Shown: in pieces, positions 1-12,400 of the stretch | How positions within the stretch are numbered: the first letter of the stretch is position 1 | Layout of the letters: each line of letters opens with the position of its first letter | Origin: Lineus longissimus | Lineage: Eukaryota > Nemertea > Pilidiophora > Heteronemertea > Lineidae | Direction of reading: 5' to 3' | Length of the DNA stretch: 64,000 bases | Assembly: GCF_910592395.1 (NCBI RefSeq) | Contig: NC_088317.1 | Coordinates: forward strand, 8,992,001 to 9,056,000 | Notes under the pieces: model-generated | Told to the model about the DNA's origin: nothing | The model's database searches: none | Seen by the model: the letters and a program-made list of their open reading frames with translations, nothing else | Made by a program: the position numbers and the translations under genes

Positions 1-60
1 TAAATTTACCTTTTACTAATTTTGTGTGTGTAAATTTACCTTTTACTAATTTTGTTTTAG
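1..60. repeat. 30-bp tandem direct repeat at window edge
   Basis: Two adjacent copies of a 30-base unit beginning TAAATTTACCTTTTACTAAT; they differ only in the last bases (GTGTGTG versus GTTTTAG). The array may continue to the left of the window. No coding signal is associated. Confidence 0.85.
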
Positions 61-3000
61 ACGACTTGGACGGTGATGGTAGTGGTATTTGCTTTCATTT
101 TCTTAGCAGCTGAAAATATCAGAATAGGTTTTGTAAAGGATTTAACAATTTCTAATTATTAATTACTCTTGTTTTTTTAGTTATCACTAGTCATTACTGT
201 CAGTTATTACTATTGTATTGATTACTACCACTTTAAATAATTTGCATACTTATTTATTTGAGCTTAAGTGTGGAATTCATAAAAGCTTGTATTAATGCAG
301 GCCCTGAAACTGATTAATCAGAACTTATAGGCGGAATGATTAAATTGGTAAGGCCTTTAGTGAACATATAATTCAAGATGACGGCCATACATTGGACTTT
401 GTCAGGGACATAAAAAATAAGCAGCACCTCCTTCACCCTAGGACATCATTCATACCACATGAATTTAAGGTCGCTTACTCAACAGCTTATCTAGTATTTG
501 GGTCAGAATTCATGCCAATGTATTTCAGTAGGGCTGGTAGCATACCTACCGTATTATTGCCTTTCCAGTTCCACCAATGAACAACTTACTCCCAACCTAT
601 CAAACAAAAGAAACATATCCTATAAAATAGATGACATCACGGCAGGCGAAGGAAGCCATTGCTAGCCACAACAAACCTAGATAGGCACAACGAACAAAAG
701 AACACATGGTATGCAACCATGTGGTCTTTTGTTTACTACTGGTTTGTTGTGGCTAGCACTGGTTGATCCCACCGGCAACAATATGCACAACATTTCAAAA
801 ACGTAGTGATTAGACCAATGATAAATATCCAATGCAAATGAAATGCACACCACCAATTAACTAACACGTTATAACGCTGTTTTATTATTCCTAACAGAGA
901 CAGAAGTAGGTCTTATTTAAACCTAGTCTACTAGTAGAATCAGTGTTGATATCATTAAAAGTAATTAATTCAACAAATATACAGCCAGGCCTACAGCTAG
1001 CTACAGGCTATATACATCATGTATTGTGTACATTATACACTATGCTTGTGCAGTAGGCCTACATTTCTAATCGCTATCTCATGTGTAGCGAACCGAAAAT
1101 TGTTGTAAACATGGCCCGATTTCAGTAATTAAAGACAGCTTTATCAAGCTTTGAGCACATGTTGCCTATATTGAAACATCCTGAGAGTTATGTCAGGGTA
1201 TTTTGGTGTAATTTAGAGCTGATTTGAGCGCAGAGTGTTTCAAAACAAACAAAATTGGTATCAACAAAATTTTGATCGTCCACCATCTTGGTTTTTCCAT
1301 TTACGGCTTTATTATGATTTGTTCTGCCAAATTTAACCAATTTAGAATTTATTAATCAATTTGACACTTTATGCCTGTATTTTAGAAGTATTTTAACTTG
1401 TAATCTTCATAGTTTTAGTCCATAGGTAAGTTTGTGTGATTAGGTAGGTATTCGGCCTGTTTTGATCAGAAAATGAAATGCCATTGCTGGCAAGCTGCCA
1501 TCATCCATGCCCATGACACCGACACTGACAGTGAACTGCATAGTAGAGTTGAGTCGGCAAACTCACTCAAAATCTTAAATAATCAGCGGGATTTCTGAAA
1601 TCACTTGCATCAAGGCATCATTACCTATATATCTGCATATTCGGATGACAGAAATATAAAAGTCTTACCTTTGCAAATTGCAACATCTATGGCCGATACA
1701 CATCCATATGAGGTCAAGTGACCCGGTCAAGTGTTTCAGCTGAGAGAGCAAGATGGGAATTGATGTATCCATCCGCAGTACTGACTTCTCATCTCATGGT
1801 TAATGAGTAAACAACAACATTTCATCACACTATTATTTATTACTTAATAAACAAAAATAGATGCAAGACTTGTAATATTGTTGTGATGATGAACCTTTGA
1901 TGCTTTCGTGGAAATCTTTAGGACTATTTTTTGCACAGACTGGATATTATACCAATCGTGTATTACTCTCAACCTCAATCGACTTTGTGGCATAATATCC
2001 ATGTTTAAGAACACTAACTGTGGTTCGTGGGAATGATATTAGCCAAAAAACTACCTCTTGCCAAACAAATACTTGTTTTTGAAACAACGGATATCATTTT
2101 AATGACTGAAACTGAACCATTCAGACTATATTTATCGTAATTACTCCTGATCCTGCCAATTCAAATTTGCAACCTGTGCGTCCAGGCGCCAATAGTCGTA
2201 TAGGCTAGCATTGTGCCAGTGTGCAATTTGAGCCCCTAGGAACTAAACGTCTTACAAACTGAGTGTGACGGAATTCGCATAACATAATGTCCCAGACTCT
2301 TAGGAGTCAGGGACATCAAAGGGGCCTTCTTTGCGATCATACAATTCAGGGTAGACAGTTGGTTTGATATACCATTTTCGGATCACAATAAACATGGCAG
2401 AAACATGTGATGTCCTTTCACCATGTTCACCTACAATTTTATCAACCGCAAACGATTAGGACAGATCTATTGTCCTCGAGAGATTCTTCGCAATTTCCAG
2501 CCAAAGCCTTTTTTTTCTTTTTCCTTGGGCAAAAGGCTTAACCGCGAGTACATCGCGCAGCAGTAATACGCCCTGGGTGATCGAGAAGTGGAATCGCTTG
2601 GCTGCCATATGTGCTACATTGAAAAGACGAATAAACCACTAAATTCAGCTCAAAGAACACTCTGATAAAATGTATTGCAATGGCCATTTTGGAGCTGATT
2701 ACACGTACACCAACCTCTGAACAGTGGTGACCTGACTGACGAGCTTCTTCATTTCATTGAAATAAGGAAATCGTAATGATCTCTTATCCTCACTAATATG
2801 GGTACTGCCGGTGTAACATCTGTGGTTGTTCCCCATGTTTCAGTGTTTCCAAACAATAGGCAGCTAGAGAGACCATGACTTTTCAATAGGGGGGATACAC
2901 AGAAAAACTCGTCAATCTATTTTTGAGCGTTCCCAAACAATGAGGGGAAACACTCAAAAACAGAAACACTCAAAAACATTACACCGGCCCCAAAATTCAC

Positions 3001-4698
3001 TCCCTATTTTCGTCAGCAATTTAGAAGGTCTCCTTTCTATTGATTATCAAGCTAGCATGCTTACCACATTGCCTGCCTTCTCTGATAAGAAAGCACTTGT
3101 CTCCTGATGTAACATCTTGACACTCTGGACAAGTTCTATCACATGGTTACGCACCACAGGCTGAAATTGACAAGAATATTCAATAATGTACTGCCTCACT
3201 CAGAAACATATTTTGCAGTCATCATTATTCAAGGGTCATTTCTGACTCATTGGGACTGAGGGCATTATTACCAAGCTGTCGGCTGTCCAGTCACCTTCAA
3301 TTCCGCAGCCGAAGTTCCCATTATTGAATAACACATAAAATGGAAAAATTCAAAAACTAACTGAATAAATACGCTTTTCCGATTTTGGTTCCCACTGGAC
3401 CCGAGTTTTGCCTCCGTGCAGAGATAATTTTGGTGTGGATTGATGCACGAAGTCTACACCACGACATCTCGCTCTTGGCGTTCAATTACCCAACTACTGG
3501 GACGATAATGGAAATGACGTTGCGTCATGATGCCGGGGTAACGTGAACTCCGATATGGGTGGGCACTCACATTGGCGGGAAATGTTTTTCGAGGTAGGAC
3601 TTGGGCGTACTTTAAAAGTTACAAATAACATGTTTTTCTACTATCTAAGAGCTGTACAAAAATTGAAAAAGCATCAAAAGCGTTCAGATTCAGAAAAACA
3701 GATTACTGACTGGACCAGAAGAAGAAGAAAACACTATGATTTCAAAAGCCGCCCATTCCTTTATTCCAATTGAGCCATTGCCAGCCTGAAAAACCTTGCT
3801 ACGAGCCACGACCGCCCTGAACCGCCCTATCGACGATGTCCTTTAAAACGGCTGGAATACCCCACTTGGGAAACCCAGGCTACGTCATCGTATTCATATC
3901 ACTAAGGAAATGCACCGGGCTATCTAAATATGGAATAAAATATGCGGGGTTCCATTCTTGATATCGGGAATCACCGGGGAAATCACGAATGGGAATCCCT
4001 TGATTGAGGACTTTATGTTTTTTGTGCAGCAATATTGCCAATTGCATCTTTCTACATGTACAGCGATCAAGTGAGTTTTGCTCCAAAATGGCAAGGAATT
4101 AACGACAATTGGATCAAATTATTCACAATTTTGATGACTTTGACGATGATTAAGGACCTCTAGATGATGGGGAATCTGATATTGATGTCCAGCTCACAGG
4201 TCAAGTTCAAAGGTCACACATTTTGCATATTTGAATTTTTCAGGTTATCAGCTTTCATATGAACAAAACTTGTAATAATGTGTTTTGAATTCCAGCAATG
4301 CATAGAGATAATTGAAAAAATAATGTCTGAATTTACGAAATCCTAAAAAAGGCGGTTACAGATGGACAGGGCCAAAACAATAGGTGGCTCAATTGGCGTA
4401 ATATTATTATTGAGATATCACTGCCTGGCAAAAATGCAACAGCCTGATATGTACAAATGAAATAAACCATCTCATCTCGGATAATGTTAATGCATGTCAG
4501 TTGCAATGGATATGGGGAGAACAGTTTTGGTCATTGATGTCAATTTTGCAATCTTAGAGAAAGTGGTGTGGTAGCGCAAATTTTATTCCTAGGGCAGTTT
4601 ATATCAATATTCCGTCAAAAAAACTTAGCTAAAAATGGTTTCCAAAATGGCTGCTTGCCAAATTTAAAAAAAGGAGCTATGTTCTGGGTCTATCTTAT
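61..4698. other. Non-coding stretch, no supported gene
   Basis: I find no reading frame with a recognisable domain. The short open frames here (for example 392-580 and 3543-3773 plus, 3880-4086 minus) are no longer than chance predicts at this base composition and show no family motif. The only structure seen is the hairpin at 661-757 and AT-rich homopolymer runs near 2507-2520. Untranslated exons or enhancers could be present but cannot be shown from sequence alone. Confidence 0.6.
661..757. repeat. Nested inverted repeat (hairpin, MITE-like)
   Basis: The outer arms GCTAGCCACAACAAACC (661-677) and its exact reverse complement (741-757) match over 17 bases. Inner arms at about 693-710 and 716-733 (AACAAAAG...CACATGGT with its complement) also pair with a mismatch, around a loop of about 5 bases. 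The element could fold into one long stem. It may be a tiny palindromic transposon relic; no target duplication was established. Confidence 0.7.
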
Positions 4699-5055
4699 TG
4701 TTGTAGAGCCCAGGTCTGATAAGAAGTGATCATAGGCCTTAATCATTATATCACCGAGACCTGCATTTTGACTTGTGTAAGGTTTGATAATGTAGACTTT
4801 GAATATCGAATGATATTGTTTATCAGGTTGGCCTGGGCGATTTGCAATATTGCCATGTAAGTTAAAAGGCAGTATGGTGAGCGATAGCTAGGCGAACGGA
4901 TCGGAATCCCGTCTTTGAGGCATAGTGTACCGACTCAATTCCCGATTCGTCTATTAAAGTGACCTTGATATAAGAAGTATATATTACTGCTGATGTTCAC
5001 CTCGGATCTTCTATCGTTCCGAGGGAGAACAAGGACCCGTTAGCGAATTACGACA
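4699..5055 (+). repeat. 5' LTR of the pol-less LTR element
   Basis: Direct repeat partner of 6751-7114. It starts TGTTGTAGAGCCC and ends TACGACA. The adjoining TGG at 5056 begins the primer-binding site, which makes this the 5' copy for a plus-strand element. Confidence 0.85.
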
Positions 5056-5224
5056 TGGTGGCCAGTACGGGGGTATTTTCTGTGCAGTAGAAGACGATGT
5101 AAGAATATTTATTACGATACTATTGGAGCAATCAGTAAGGATTTTGCGTTTGTTGGCAATTTATAAGAAGAAAGAAGGGTACACGTAGTCTAGAAATAAC
5201 TACTGTCAATCGAAAAGTTTTGAA

Positions 5225-6525
5225 ATGACTGTTCAATTGCACCATGAGCTGGAGCCCGCTTTACGTTCTCTTGGACTACACATACCTCAGTCTTTATGGG
5301 CAATCCAGGGTTCCGGAGATAAATGAATATTGACTTTCGAGTGGCAAATATCTAGTCGTAAGATACAGCAGTTTGGAGAGAGGGTTCAGCATGTTCAGGG
5401 AAACCTGATCAAGCCATTCCCAGTGACAATGAAATCTGCACGAAATCGTGATCGCGATAGGAAGCGGCTGTTGGAATTCCTTGGGAGAAAAAGAGCAAAG
5501 ACCAACGTCCGGAAAAGTGCTGAGGAATTACCGAATATAGTAAGTTACAAGAAATCTGACAATAGTGTACTCAATATAGATGCTGTCCAGTTTAAATCCA
5601 GCAACACGGAAGTGGAACCGTCAAACAAAGACTGTAAATCCTTCACACGGGACCAGCAATTATTGAACACTGGCATGCAGACTGATAACTCTATGCAAGA
5701 AAGAAATGGTGCATTTCCGAAATCACCTGTTAAGCAATTCAAGTCGAATGCCAGTGGAAGTTTGCATGCAGATGAACGAGACCGTCATAAAACAGGATAC
5801 ACCGATGATCCACAGACCGAGTCCGATTATCACAATTTACCAAATTACCAAATTACCAAATCAGAGCATGCCATTTCTCGACACAAAAATGGCTGCACCC
5901 CAATGAAACAATGGTGAGAACACAGTTGCACAGCCTACAATATATGTAAGAGACTTGATAGACTTTTCTGCATGTGCCGAAAATGCTGCAGCTTGTTACA
6001 ATTCAGAAAACCAAGACATTTACTCCGGAAATCTGAATGATGCAACTGCTATCACTGACTCGGACACATCAAGCATCAGAAACAGTGAGACGTCTACATG
6101 TACCTCGTCAGTCTCAAATCTTGAAGTTTGTATCACACCAAATCTACTGTATTCAACCCGTTGCATAATGACTGAACTATCGGCCGTGACGCTCTCGATG
6201 GACAAGGCCTCCACCATTTCTGACTGTGTAAGGCAGTATAGCGAAACTGTTTTGAAGACCAGGAAACATATGTGCGAAATATCAGTTTATTTTAATCCTT
6301 TTCAAGACTCTAAGGAATTTGAAATAAGAGAATGCAATGTAAAATATGAGATATACCTTCAATGACACCAGTATTGCATCTGACTTTCAGATGGTAACCA
6401 TTCAATCAAAGGATGCTGTCATTTTGGAATACGTGACTGTTTCAGTGTCACAAGGAAGGCTTCATGTAAAGACTAGAATCGTTATCAAAGAGAGAAAAAT
6501 ATGCTTGTCACACCAAACGCATTAG
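5225..6525 (+). pseudogene. Single basic-protein gene of the LTR element (unknown function)
   Basis: An ATG at 5225 opens a frame running to 5917 with one in-frame TGA at 5324-5326. The reading then continues in another frame (open from about 5907 to 6365) and in a third to a TAG at 6523-6525. I infer one gene of roughly 430 codons broken by one nonsense codon and two frameshifts. Near residues 60-80 there is a basic patch with the pattern K-S-x-x-R-x-R-D-R-x-R-x-x-x-F-L-x-x-K (seen as KSARNRDRDRKRLLEFLGRK). Similar basic 'KSPSxxRRDRxR' stretches occur, to my recollection, in uncharacterised invertebrate transposon proteins. No CCHC knuckle, protease or RT motif is visible, so it does not look like ordinary gag. 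It lies between the primer site and the polypurine tract, so it is the element's cargo or a highly diverged gag. Function unknown. Confidence 0.6.
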
Positions 6526-6750
6526 GACATTTCAATTTTGGATGTATGGACGTCTACAGTTCGTCCAGCCATCGAACTATTTAAATTATTTACCTGACTT
6601 TTGAAATTTTAGATATCTGGTTATTGTTTCTATTCAAGTGCAAGGCACGCATGCTAGGTTTTAATTATTATTGTAACGGGTCAACGCTCTCGCTGGACTC
6701 ACGGATGTTATTTTGGAGAATCGGGACGATTCTTTCTCGAAGGGGGGAAC

Positions 6751-7114
6751 TGTTGTAGAGCCCAGGTCTGATAAGAAGTGATCATAGGCCTTAATCATTA
6801 TATCACCGAGACCTGCATTTTGACTTGTGTAAGGTTTGATAATGTGTACATCGAATGATATTGTTTATCAGGTTGGCCTGGGCGATTTGCAATATTGCCA
6901 TGTAAGTTAAAAGGCAGTATGGAGAGCGATAGCTAGGCGAACGGATCGGAATCCCGTCTTTGAGGCCTAGTGTACCGACTCAATTCGCGATTCGTCTATT
7001 AAAGTGACCTTGATATTGGAAGATTGACGTCGAGAGTATATATTACTGCTGATGTTCACCTCGGATCTTCTATCGTTCCGAGGGTGAACAAGGACCCGTT
7101 AGCGAACTACCACA
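6751..7114 (+). repeat. 3' LTR of the pol-less LTR element
   Basis: Direct repeat of 4699-5055, starting TGTTGTAG just after the polypurine tract and ending TACCACA. It is followed by TTAT at 7115-7118, matching the left flank. Confidence 0.85.
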
Positions 7115-7204
7115 TTATTGTACATATAACTTCATGTAATGAGTGTGATTACAAGTGGAATATTGTTACATAGATTAAATCCTACTAGTTTCCATGGTTC
7201 CTTC

Positions 7205-7502
7205 AACAGTCACAACCCAGTAAACAACAAGTTACTGCTGTCTGGACCTTTACATCATATCCGTTGAAGTTCAGCTTGAGACAAACCACAGTCCATTAGA
7301 TGCATGGTCACACCTTAGGAAAACGAGTAAATGCAATCTGGATCTTTGTATCAATTCCTTGGAAGCGCATGCTGTGAAAAACTAGTCCAGTCGATGCATG
7401 GTCACAGGCTTAGGGCAAACAGTTCAGAAAATATGAACTTTTACATCAAATCCTTTGAATAAAATTTTGAGACACACCTGCCCAGTAGATGCATGGTCAC
7501 AA
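7205..7502. repeat. Short tandem array, about 95-bp unit
   Basis: The landmark GATGCATGGTCACA recurs at about 7299, 7393 and 7488, with surrounding similarity (CCAGTAGAT, ACATCA..TCC.TTGAA). This gives about three degenerate copies with a 94-95 base period. No coding signal. Confidence 0.6.
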
Positions 7503-7649
7503 CCAGAACTAGAGGTACCGCGTTTGCTGGCAAATGCTAGTATATCCGCACTTTGGTGAAATCAGGTTGATGGTAGTGTTATGGGATGGAATAGAATAGT
7601 AAAGAAGGAAGCTAATGATTGGAGTGACTTTTATTATTATTTTAGGTAG

Positions 7650-8650
7650 TCTATTTCTATAGCGAGACATGGCTAGGTGAACTCGTTCAGAATGTAGAGA
7701 GGTCACAAGGCATTTCCAAGTTTTACAACAAAATGACCGCCAATCGGCCATCTTGAACGCGAAATCAGCCATTTCGAACTTGACCTTGACATTAACCCCA
7801 TACACGTTCACACTAAATATGAAATGTCTAGATGAACTCGTTCAGAATGTAGAGAGGTCACAAGGCATTTCCAAGTTTCACAACAAAATGGCCGCCAATC
7901 GGCCATCTTGAACGCGAAATCAGCCATTTCGAACTTGGCCTTGATATTCACCCCATACACGTTCACACTAAATATGAAATGTCTAGGTGAACTCGTTCAG
8001 AATGTAGAGAGGTCACAAAGCATTTCCAAGTTTTACAACACAATGGCCGCCAGTCGGCCATTTCAAATGCGAAATCAGCCATTATCAAACATAGCCTTGA
8101 TATTCACCCATACACGTGCACACTAAATGTGAAATGTCTAGGTGAACCCCTTCAGAATGTAGAGAGGTCACAAGGCATTTCCAAGTTTTACAATAAAATG
8201 GTCGCCAGTCGGCCATCTTAAGTGCGAAATCAGCCATCATCCACCTCGGCCTTGATATTCACCCCATACACGTTCACACTAAATATGTAATATCTCTGTG
8301 AACTCTTTCATAATGTATAGAGGTCACAAGACATTTCAAAGTTTTACAAGAAAAGGGCCGGCAGTCGGCCATCTTATGTTCGAAATCAGCAATTATCGAA
8401 CTTGGCCTTGATATTCACCACATACACGTGCACACTAAGTATGAAATGTCTAGGTGAACTAGTTCAGACTGTAGAGAGGTAACAAGGCATTTCCAAGTTT
8501 TACAACAAAATGGCCGCCCGTCGGCCATCTTGAAAGCGAAATCAGCCATTATCGAACTTGACCTTGTTATTCACCCCCTGCAAGTGCACATCAAATATGA
8601 AATGTATAGGTGAACTCGTTCAGAATGTAGAGAGGTCACAAGAGTGTGAC
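7650..8650. repeat. 155-bp satellite, about 6.5 copies
   Basis: The motif GAACTCGTTCAGAATGTAGAG, or a close variant, starts at 7679, 7834, 7989, 8144, 8300, 8456 and 8612, a period of 155-156 bases. Each unit also carries TGGCCGCC..TCGGCCATCTT, which yields spurious open frames on both strands. The array ends at an ACAAACAGACGGACGC junction. The unit is unrelated to the 302-bp monomers further right. Copies vary at scattered positions, so the array is not freshly amplified. Confidence 0.9.
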
Positions 8651-8879
8651 AAACAGACGGACGCGGAGGTGAGCGCGTGGAAGTTTGATGGTGTTCGTTT
8701 GGTTCTAAGGAAGTAGCCCCGCTCCTCTCTCTTGTTCATTTGTTACGTGGTCACCAACACGTTGAAATGCAGCAGCTGTCGATTATTCCTATAAAACATC
8801 ATAACATTTGCTTACAGACGGCAATCCGCCATTTTGCCGGACAATACTAAAGCTGGGGCAAAGCATAGAATTTAATGCA

Positions 8880-9420
8880 ATTAGTGTAGTGTAATCCATA
8901 TTGCCCCTTTAAGAGTCACCACCGCATGGTGCTGCCACCTTCATGTTAAGGGGTTAACTGTGTAATGGCTTCTCTTATTAAACTTGCATTGTTTACATCT
9001 GTCTTATTCAAGTGAACCGTACCCCAAATCCAGCAAAGGATACTACTTCCACATGGTGTCAGAATAGGATTGAATATGCAGATAATGTACTAGTAGGCAT
9101 CAAAGTGCTGCTAGAAGCCAGCAAGTTCAGAAAAACTTCCAGTAAAGAGAGTGGGAACTTTTACCTAGTTTTGCATGTAGTGATGCACACGTAAAATGTA
9201 CAACAAAGCACATGGTTATTGAAAATCATTGTAATGGCAACATTCCAAGTCGCCCCCCGGATAACGTTGACTTTTCAAAGCCTGTAGAGCGGCCAAAATG
9301 GTTACAAGGTTCCGAAAGGTTCGCATCGGCATCTGGGCTGACAGAAAAGGCCGAGGAACAACAAGTAAACAAAATCATATACATGCTTCCCGAAATTGGT
9401 GGCTTGCATTGGAACTAACT
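8880..9420 (+). mobile_element. 5' fragment of a Gypsy-like LTR element (LTR end, PBS, gag N-terminus)
   Basis: TGGTGTCAGAATAGG at about 9053 resembles the primer-binding site directly downstream of many Gypsy 5' LTRs. The sequence just before it (about 8880-9052) is probably the LTR end, but I cannot set its left border. At 9212-9415 a frame reads PPDNVDFSKP and then WLQGSERFASASGLTEKAEE, the style of a Gypsy gag N-terminus. The frame stops at 9416-9418, where A/T-rich sequence belonging to the LINE 3' end begins. The rest of this element was not found and may have been displaced by the LINE. Confidence 0.5.
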
Positions 9421-12400
9421 TTTCCCCCTTTTTTTTGTAATTTATATTTTTTATTTTTAAACTCTCAAAAAAAATTTACACAAAGTATTATATCCAACAA
9501 TTTTGTTTACAACAGTTTTCTACAGTGTGGTGCAGAGGTGCAAGAAACTTAGTCTTTTCCTAGATAGCATTTAAGAAATTTCCCCATTTTCCCACAAAGT
9601 CTGTTCTTTTTTTGTGGCATTTTTCAATATTGATTTGGAGTTTTATTGTCTGTTTGAGATGTTGAAGGTTTGGTAGGCTATTGTTTAGTTTTGTTTTGTA
9701 TATATATTCTTTTGTAATAATTTTGATATGTTCTATTGCAAGCGACTGCCCTGGACTTCCAAAAATGATGTCTTTGATGTTAAATAGTGGTATGTTTAGA
9801 TGTTGACAAAGGTTTAGCCAGAGAGTTTTGGTTAAATTGCATTCCCACAACAGGTGTTGTAAAGTTTCTTATATATATTAAACAAAAACTACATGTATTG
9901 GTGTTTGTTAGGCCACATTTGTATAACCAAGTATTAACAGGTAATGTTCTATGTAATATTTTATATTGCAACATTCTTGGTGTCAATTGTGGCCCGGTAA
10001 GGGAGGCAGTATATGTCGCTCCAGTCATCTTCAGTGAGGTTGCAGTTAGTTATGGTTGTCCATTTGGTTTCTGATTTTTCAGGTCTTTTACTTGTACTTT
10101 TAATTTTTTGCCAATAGAAATGTTTTCCTGGTTTTTAAAGATTTTTTATCTTTGTTATGCTAAGATCTACAATTTCGGTCAGATTTGATCCCCCATCTTT
10201 TATTCTTTTCTTCAAGTTTTGTGGTACTGCATGTAACACAGCTAAGAGTTTGAACGGTTCTTTTTGAATTCCATATTTTGTCGAGAATTGTTCCCATGTA
10301 CAAAAGTTCCCTGTTTCGTCAATTAAATCATTCAGATATTTAACACCATGTAGTTGCCATTCATTGTAGAAGATTGTTTTGTTGCTTATTTTGATATTTT
10401 TATTATGAAAAATCATGTTTTTAAGGGGATGCTCTTCTTTTGAGTCAGCCATTGTTATCAAAGATTTATAAACATCTTGCCAGAAAGGGTTTAGGTGATT
10501 TTTAAAGGTTGCATGAGGGTCTCTTGAAAGCCAAATTAAATTTCCGTCATGCTTAGTAGTGTCAGAAAGGATAAGTGTTTTCCAATCAGAAAAATTTAGA
10601 TCATTGTGTAATTTCTTAACCCATATCAATTTTTGGGCCATACAGAAGTATTTTATATTTATCATTTTTAAACCACCATTGTCATAGTCATTGCATAGCG
10701 TTGTTCTTTTTATTTTTTCATTTTTATTGTCCCAGATGAAGTTAAAGCAGATCTTTTCTGGCCTTCCGAAACATTCCTCTGATGGATTTGGCAGTGCTGT
10801 AAACAGGTGTATTAATTTAGAGAGTGCTAGTGACTTAATGATACAGATTTTCCCATACATAGTTAGATTTCTCCCTGTCCAGATATTTAGTAGTTGTGAA
10901 ACTTCTCTGATTTTGTCTACATAGCTTTTTTCAGTAAAATTTTCCTCATCTAAATTGTATTTTATTCCCAATAAAGTGAACTTTCCCTCTAATTGCCATT
11001 TTATATCCTTGTCATTTCCCAGATTGTAGTTTAATTGTTCAGTGAGCCCAATCTTGATAGCTACTGTTTTGGTGTAATTAATTGTCAACCCTGACACTTC
11101 GGAAAATCTATCGAGGAGGTTCATACAAGATCTGTAGTTGTGTTCTGTATTATCGAGGAAGAGAGTTGTATCATCTGCCAGTTGGCTAATTAAGTATTCC
11201 GAGTTGTCGATTTTTATGCCTTTTATGTCTTGGTTGTTGATGGAGTTGGCAAGGATCTCTGCTGCCAGATGAAAAAGATATGGGGAGAGGGGGTCCCCCT
11301 GCCTGACTCCTCTTCCTAATGTAAACCTATCGGAGCAGTGCCCATTGGTTATTATACAACTTTGGATGTTTTGGTAGAAGATTCTTATCTATTTTCTTAT
11401 ATTTTCCCCAAAATTGAAGTTCTTCATTGTCCTATTTACAATATTCCAGTCAAGAGAGTCAAATGCCTTCTCAAAATCGATAAGCAGTATAATACCAGGC
11501 ATATTGTGTTTTTTCATCTTAAAGATTAAATCCCATGTGATACGAGTGCATTCCCCTATAAACCTACCCTTTACAAAGCCCTTTTGATATTTTGAAATCA
11601 ATTGATTTAAGTTTGTTGTGATCCTGCTAGATATAACCCCGGACAGTATTTTATAATCGACATTTAAAAGGGAAATTGGGCGCCAGTTTTTCATAAGTTT
11701 TTTATCTTTACCAGGTTTAGGGAGGCATGTTATTACTCCTAGTTTTTGATTGTCCGATAGTTCGCCCGTTAGAAAAGCCTCTCTGAAGGATCTTATCATT
11801 GCAAGTTTTAATTCACCCCCAAAAGTGATTATAAAATTCCACGGTAAGACCATCTGAGCCAGGTGATTTATTTAGTTTCATTGTCTTCAACACAGCTTTA
11901 CACTCTGCCTCACTAATATCATTTTCCAATTCCATTGCTTGTTCATCTGTTAATTTTTGTATTGTATCATCTTCTGGGAAAAAGATATTTAAGTTTTCAT
12001 CTGTGTTATTTGTTTGTTTCTGTTTATAAAGATTTGCATAGAAGGCCTGCTGCTCCTTTAGAATATCATTTATTTCAATTAGCTCGTTTCCATCATTGTC
12101 CAACAGTTCTGTAATGGCTTTTTCTTGAAAGTGTCTGTTTTCTAAATTGCAGAAGTATTTTGAGTTTTTCTCGCCCTCTAGATGCCATTTTGCTTTTGCT
12201 CTTGTTATTATCCCTCTTAGTGTCTTCAGTTCACTTTGCACTTCAATGTATTTAGTTAAGTTTTCTGCATTTGGATTAGCATTATATTTTATATGTAAAG
12301 CATCCATTTTTTTGTCTAATAGTTTCTCTTGTTTTTGATTTTCCCTCTTTTTGGCCGTTGAATACGCTATGGTTTTTCCCCTTATTTGGGTTTTTAGAAA

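Larger units (their letters stand above)
4699..7114 (+). mobile_element. LTR retroelement without pol (non-autonomous)
   Basis: Two direct repeats of about 357 and 364 bp (4699-5055 and 6751-7114) bound a 1.7-kb interior. The repeats start TGTTGTAG and end ACA. The interior begins TGGTGGCCAGTACGG, immediately after the left LTR, as expected for a tRNA primer-binding site. It ends with a polypurine tract (AAGGGGGGAAC) directly before the right LTR. TTAT flanks both sides (4695-4698 and 7115-7118), a 4-bp target-site duplication. No protease, reverse transcriptase or integrase is present, so it must have moved using enzymes from another LTR element. LTR divergence is visible (several substitutions plus a small indel near 7017-7032), so the insertion is older than the two Gypsy elements downstream. 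Confidence 0.85.

Noticed and set aside
3543-3773. 76-residue plus-strand frame
   Set aside because: No domain, no neighbours, length expected by chance; basic C-terminus alone is not evidence.
7650-8650. Regular repeats considered as a CRISPR-like array
   Set aside because: Units are 155-bp head-to-tail satellites with no unique spacers, in an animal-type genome.
8645-9052. A complete 5' LTR for the Gypsy gag fragment
   Set aside because: A TGTGAC start at about 8644 is possible but no second LTR copy exists in the window, so the left border cannot be set.
9787-10074. 95-residue plus-strand frame
   Set aside because: Antisense shadow of the LINE ORF2 C-terminal region.
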